Assembly: GCF_033807715.1 (NCBI RefSeq) | Contig: NC_084590.1 | Span: 5,411,827 to 5,475,826 of the forward strand | DNA from: Cololabis saira | Taxonomy: Eukaryota > Chordata > Actinopteri > Beloniformes > Belonidae | Length of the DNA stretch: 64,000 bases | Direction of reading: 5' to 3' | In this document: positions 61,218-64,000 of the stretch, in pieces | How the letters are laid out: each line of letters opens with the position of its first letter | Numbering within the stretch: position 1 is the first letter of the stretch | Translations under genes and position numbers: made by a program | Notes under the pieces: model-generated | The model's database searches: none | What the model was told of the DNA's origin: nothing | What the model saw: the letters and a program-made list of their open reading frames with translations, nothing else

Positions 61218-61643
61218 CTGTAGTTTCTGCTGCTGCGTTACCTGCATCTCCAAGCCCCTCCAACCCCCCCGTGTCTTTTCCTTCAACAGTTACGGCGTCC
61301 ATGTGAATCCCTGAGCCACCACCAGATGTGGGGGACGCCGTCCTACGGCTCCTCCTGAGGATTTTTGGTTCCCCCTGGCTTGCAGAGGGTCTCACCGACT
61401 CATTACCCTCTTGGGCCGAGCTTTGTCCTGTTCCTGGGCAGGAAGTGCAGCTGCTTTCCTGCACACGTGTTAATGAATGTTCCTGAAGTGCATTTGTTGA
61501 GCCGTTGGTGGCAGCAGGGCGGCTCTTCAGACCCCGTACCTGTATCTTCTGATCTGCTGTGACCTTGTCTGACCTGCGACTGGCCCTGCTCTCAGTCCGG
61601 CCGCGGCTCCCCCGGCCCGGGCGCTCAACACGGCTGCCTGCTC
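61218..61643 (-). CDS. Candidate exon A of an unidentified minus-strand gene
   Basis: A 426-bp minus-strand segment, open throughout, lies between an acceptor (TTGACAG, ending 61644) and a GTAAAC donor (from 61217). It reads RGRTESRASRRSDK, ILRRSRRTASPTSGG and GLGDAGNAAAETT: a basic, Ser/Gly-rich, probably disordered stretch. It both starts and ends after the first base of a codon, so it joins exon B without a shift. An internal CAG-GTACGG near 61548 is an alternative donor. BRIP1 lies downstream of TBX4 on the opposite strand in tetrapods, but I see no BRIP1 helicase motif here. Confidence 0.35.
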
Positions 61644-61925
61644 CTGTCAATGCACATGGGATCACTTTTATGTTTTACTTGTATTTCTTTACTTATGTTC
61701 GCAGTTTCATTTATCCCTTCACTTATTTTTAGTTAGTTAGTTAATATTTATTTCGGTCAATCACAAACAGAAATCAACAAACTAGATAACACAGGTTTTT
61801 CCCTGGTCAACATTGTGATAATTTGACCGAAAAGGTCTGGGCTTGAAGCATAAAGCTTATCTTGCCCACCTTTTAACTGAATATAGTATACAAAAAACAA
61901 ATGAAGTATCATAAGTCTACACAAA

Positions 61926-61932
61926 ATAATAA

Positions 61933-61972
<40 letters not shown>
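61926..61972. repeat. (TAA)n microsatellite
   Basis: About 15 AAT/TAA units with one interruption. Confidence 0.9.
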
Positions 61973-61974
<2 letters not shown>

Positions 61975-62104
61975 TGATAGCTCTGAAAACAGAAAGTGAA
62001 AAGATGCTATTTTCACAAAAAACCTTTATATTTTGCTGTTTATTTCCTCAGTTTCCACATGTGTTTTGTGGACAAAATATTGTTTGGAGACCAGTTGGGT
62101 GACC

Positions 62105-62724
62105 AGGGGCCAGATTCACCAATATGTTCTGAAGAACGATCTTAAGAAATGTCTTAAGATCTAAAATTAAGAAGTTCATAAGAAAGTTCTTAAGTAAAAT
62201 TCCTCAATATTTTCTTAAGAACAGTCTTAAGAACTCTCATTTCTTACGAATTTCTTATTTTTCCTACTTAAGAACTTCTTAAAATATGTCATTGCATTGC
62301 ATGCGCCAACAAACAACATTTATACAGGTAGTTTGGTCTTAACCGTCAGTCACTCACTAAACATGGAGAAGGAGAAAAAGAGATGCAGGAACTTTTCAAG
62401 GTTATGGTGGATGAGATTAATGTGTTGAAAAAGGTGATATTAGAGTTTTACTTTTTCACAGAAGAAATTTTAAGACAGGTCAAGGTTGTCTTAAAGTTAA
62501 GAAAAAAGTCAAGAACAAATTTGAGAACTTTTATTTCAAGAATACCATTTATTCTTAAGTTTTTTCTTAAGAAGAAACTTAAGAAGAAAGTTGAGAAAAT
62601 ACTTAAGAACTTTTTAGGAGAATATGACTTCTTCTCTTTTTTCTTCTTGAGACTGAACTTAAGAAAAAAATTACACTTAAGAAGATTTTTTTTCTTAAGA
62701 ATGTTTTGTGTACCCGGCCCCTGG
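62105..62724 (+). mobile_element. Harbinger-like element rich in CTTAAGAA, with decayed Myb-like gene start
   Basis: Left end CAGGGGCCAGATTCACCAAT, right end TGTACCCGGCCCCTG. CTTAAGAA or close variants occur more than a dozen times in both arms. A start codon at about 62362 opens EKEKKRCRNF, and one frame over (from about 62383) reads MVDEINVLKKV. Together they resemble the beginning of the Myb-like protein of Harbinger elements, broken by a frameshift. Confidence 0.6.
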
Positions 62725-63097
62725 TTGCTATCATACTTGGGGGTGGGGAGGGAGGGGTTGTCTTACCCCCCGCCCCAGGTTGGTCAGGAGTGGTTTTGCA
62801 TGGTTATATAATATCACTTTGAACGCGAGTGAACACACACAAACATACACGGATGATGAGTGAGTGAACGACATCATCCCTGAAGTAACAGCAACAGTTG
62901 ACGAGCAGTAAGACATCCAACGGTAATCTTTGTCGTCGTCTTTGTCCCTTTTAATATTTTCAACTCCTTTCGGAAGAGAGGAACACATTTAAAGTGAACA
63001 TTGAAAACATAGTTTTGATGTGATATGTTGAAAAGGTGCATCTGACGGGCGCCAGGAGTTGTGCATCAGGAGTTCTTTTTTTTGGGGGCCCGACAGG

Positions 63098-63895
63098 ATG
63101 GAGGAGGGAGGCACGGAGCGGGCCCTGGAGGCGCTGGCCGGGGCGCTGGCGGACCTGGCAGCCCTGCTCCAGGGCCAGGGTGAGCAGCAGCTCGCAGCGC
63201 TGGAGGCGCTGGTGGCGCCGCAGCCGGCAGGCCAGGAAGCAGAGGCTGCGGGCCGCCAAGCGACGGCTCCCGAGGCGGCTGGACCCGCGGCGCGACCTAC
63301 CCCGGCGCCACGCCTGAGGTTCGCCGCGGCAGCGCTGGAGGCGCTGGTGGCGCCGCAGCCGGCAGGCCGGGAGGCAGAGGCTGCAGGCCGCCGAGCGACG
63401 GCTCCCGAGGGGACCCCAGCGACGGCGGGACCCCAGCGACGGCGGGACCCCAGCGACGGCGGGACCCGCAGCGCGACCCGCAGCGCGACCAACCCCGGTG
63501 CTACGCCTGAGGTTCGTCGCAGAGACGGAGACGGACCAGCGGCCGGAGCAGTGCTGCGTCACGGAGGAGGCGGTCCTGGACGTGCCAGCTCTGGAAGCAG
63601 ACCAGCGGCCGGAGCAGTGCTGCGTCGGGGAGGGGGTGGTCCTGGACGCGCCACGAGGGGCCCAGTCCCGAGAGCGGCCCTCTCGGCGGTCGGCCCGTCG
63701 CCGAGGGCGACCTCCCGACGGGTCTCGGTGGTCGGCCGTACCGGGAAGGCCCGGAGGTTCAGACGGCGGTTCCTGGCTTCCTCTCCCGCTCCGAGGGGGG
63801 CGGGGGGGGGGGGTTGGCTAGGCCGGATGGACCCCGGCCTGAGGTTGGCGATGGGGGTGTGTGGCAGGGTGGAGGAGCAGCAGCCACTCAGGTGA
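63098..63895 (+). pseudogene. GC-rich Ala/Gly/Arg frame, possible decayed LTR-retroelement gag
   Basis: ATG at 63098 opens 265 codons beginning EEGGTERALEALAGALADL, then two copies of ALEALVAPQPAG.EAEAAGR, each followed by RATAPE-like text. A 17-bp tandem repeat (GACGGCGGGACCCCAGC, 63404-63470) follows. After it the repeated phrase RLRF continues in the next frame (63498-63821, with two DQRPEQCCV copies), so the tandem repeat has probably shifted the frame and the second half of the ATG frame is not the original protein. Upstream GGGGGCCCGACAGGATGG resembles the leader of some fish LTR elements, and TGTGTGGCAGGGTGG at about 63859 could begin an LTR. No zinc knuckle or protease is seen. Confidence 0.35.
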
Positions 63896-64000
63896 TGGGA
63901 CACAGGTGTGACCCATCAACCCCTCCACCCTGCCTGCCTTGATAAGGAGCAGCTGCACAGCTGTGTTAATGGCCCATAGTTGAGCCCAGAGCCGGCCCGT

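Noticed and set aside
61168..61665. Identification of the minus-strand segment as brip1
   Set aside because: Only gene order known from other vertebrates suggests it; no BRIP1 motif is visible.

Overview
The window is vertebrate nuclear DNA, almost certainly from a ray-finned (teleost) fish. Coding sequence is sparse and intron-split. There are very long CA/GT, GAAA and GGAA microsatellites, and mobile elements of typical fish type: Tc1-like transposons, hAT, piggyBac-like and Harbinger-like short elements, and L2-type LINE 3' ends. I see no bacterial or plasmid features.

Layout. Positions 359-594 and 1553-2208 hold the last two coding exons of a T-box gene that I recognise as tbx4 (plus strand). 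The intron between them carries a GGAA-rich element. A polyadenylation signal lies about 100 bp after the stop. From 2.3 to 57.7 kb I find no host coding sequence that I can defend. This is intergenic DNA built of nested transposons: a hAT element with an 8-bp target duplication (3788-4542), a palindromic element split by a retro-insertion (5677-7905), a cluster of broken Tc1-like elements around an inverted tandem array (12.96-16.4 kb), two families of long palindromic elements, a hAT element (25852-26893), elements nested in Tc1 relics (30.6-31.8 kb), GGAA-filled piggyBac-like elements (36.4-38.3 and 48.0-48.8 kb), LINE 3' ends (20.0, 41, 43-44, 58.5 and 61 kb) and an array of palindromic X-box-like sites (54.7 kb).

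From 57.8 to 61.6 kb three minus-strand open segments have good splice sites and matching phases. They may be a real, unidentified cysteine-rich gene convergent with tbx4. The window ends with a Harbinger-like element (62.1-62.7 kb) and a GC-rich open reading frame that may be a decayed LTR-retroelement gag.

How the parts relate: apart from tbx4 and the possible minus-strand gene, nothing suggests a pathway or operon. The main story is the order in which transposons inserted into one another, which several exact target-site duplications let one read. The most unusual pattern is one short element family with TTAA ends whose interior is almost wholly GGAA-type microsatellite in all three copies, one of them inside tbx4.
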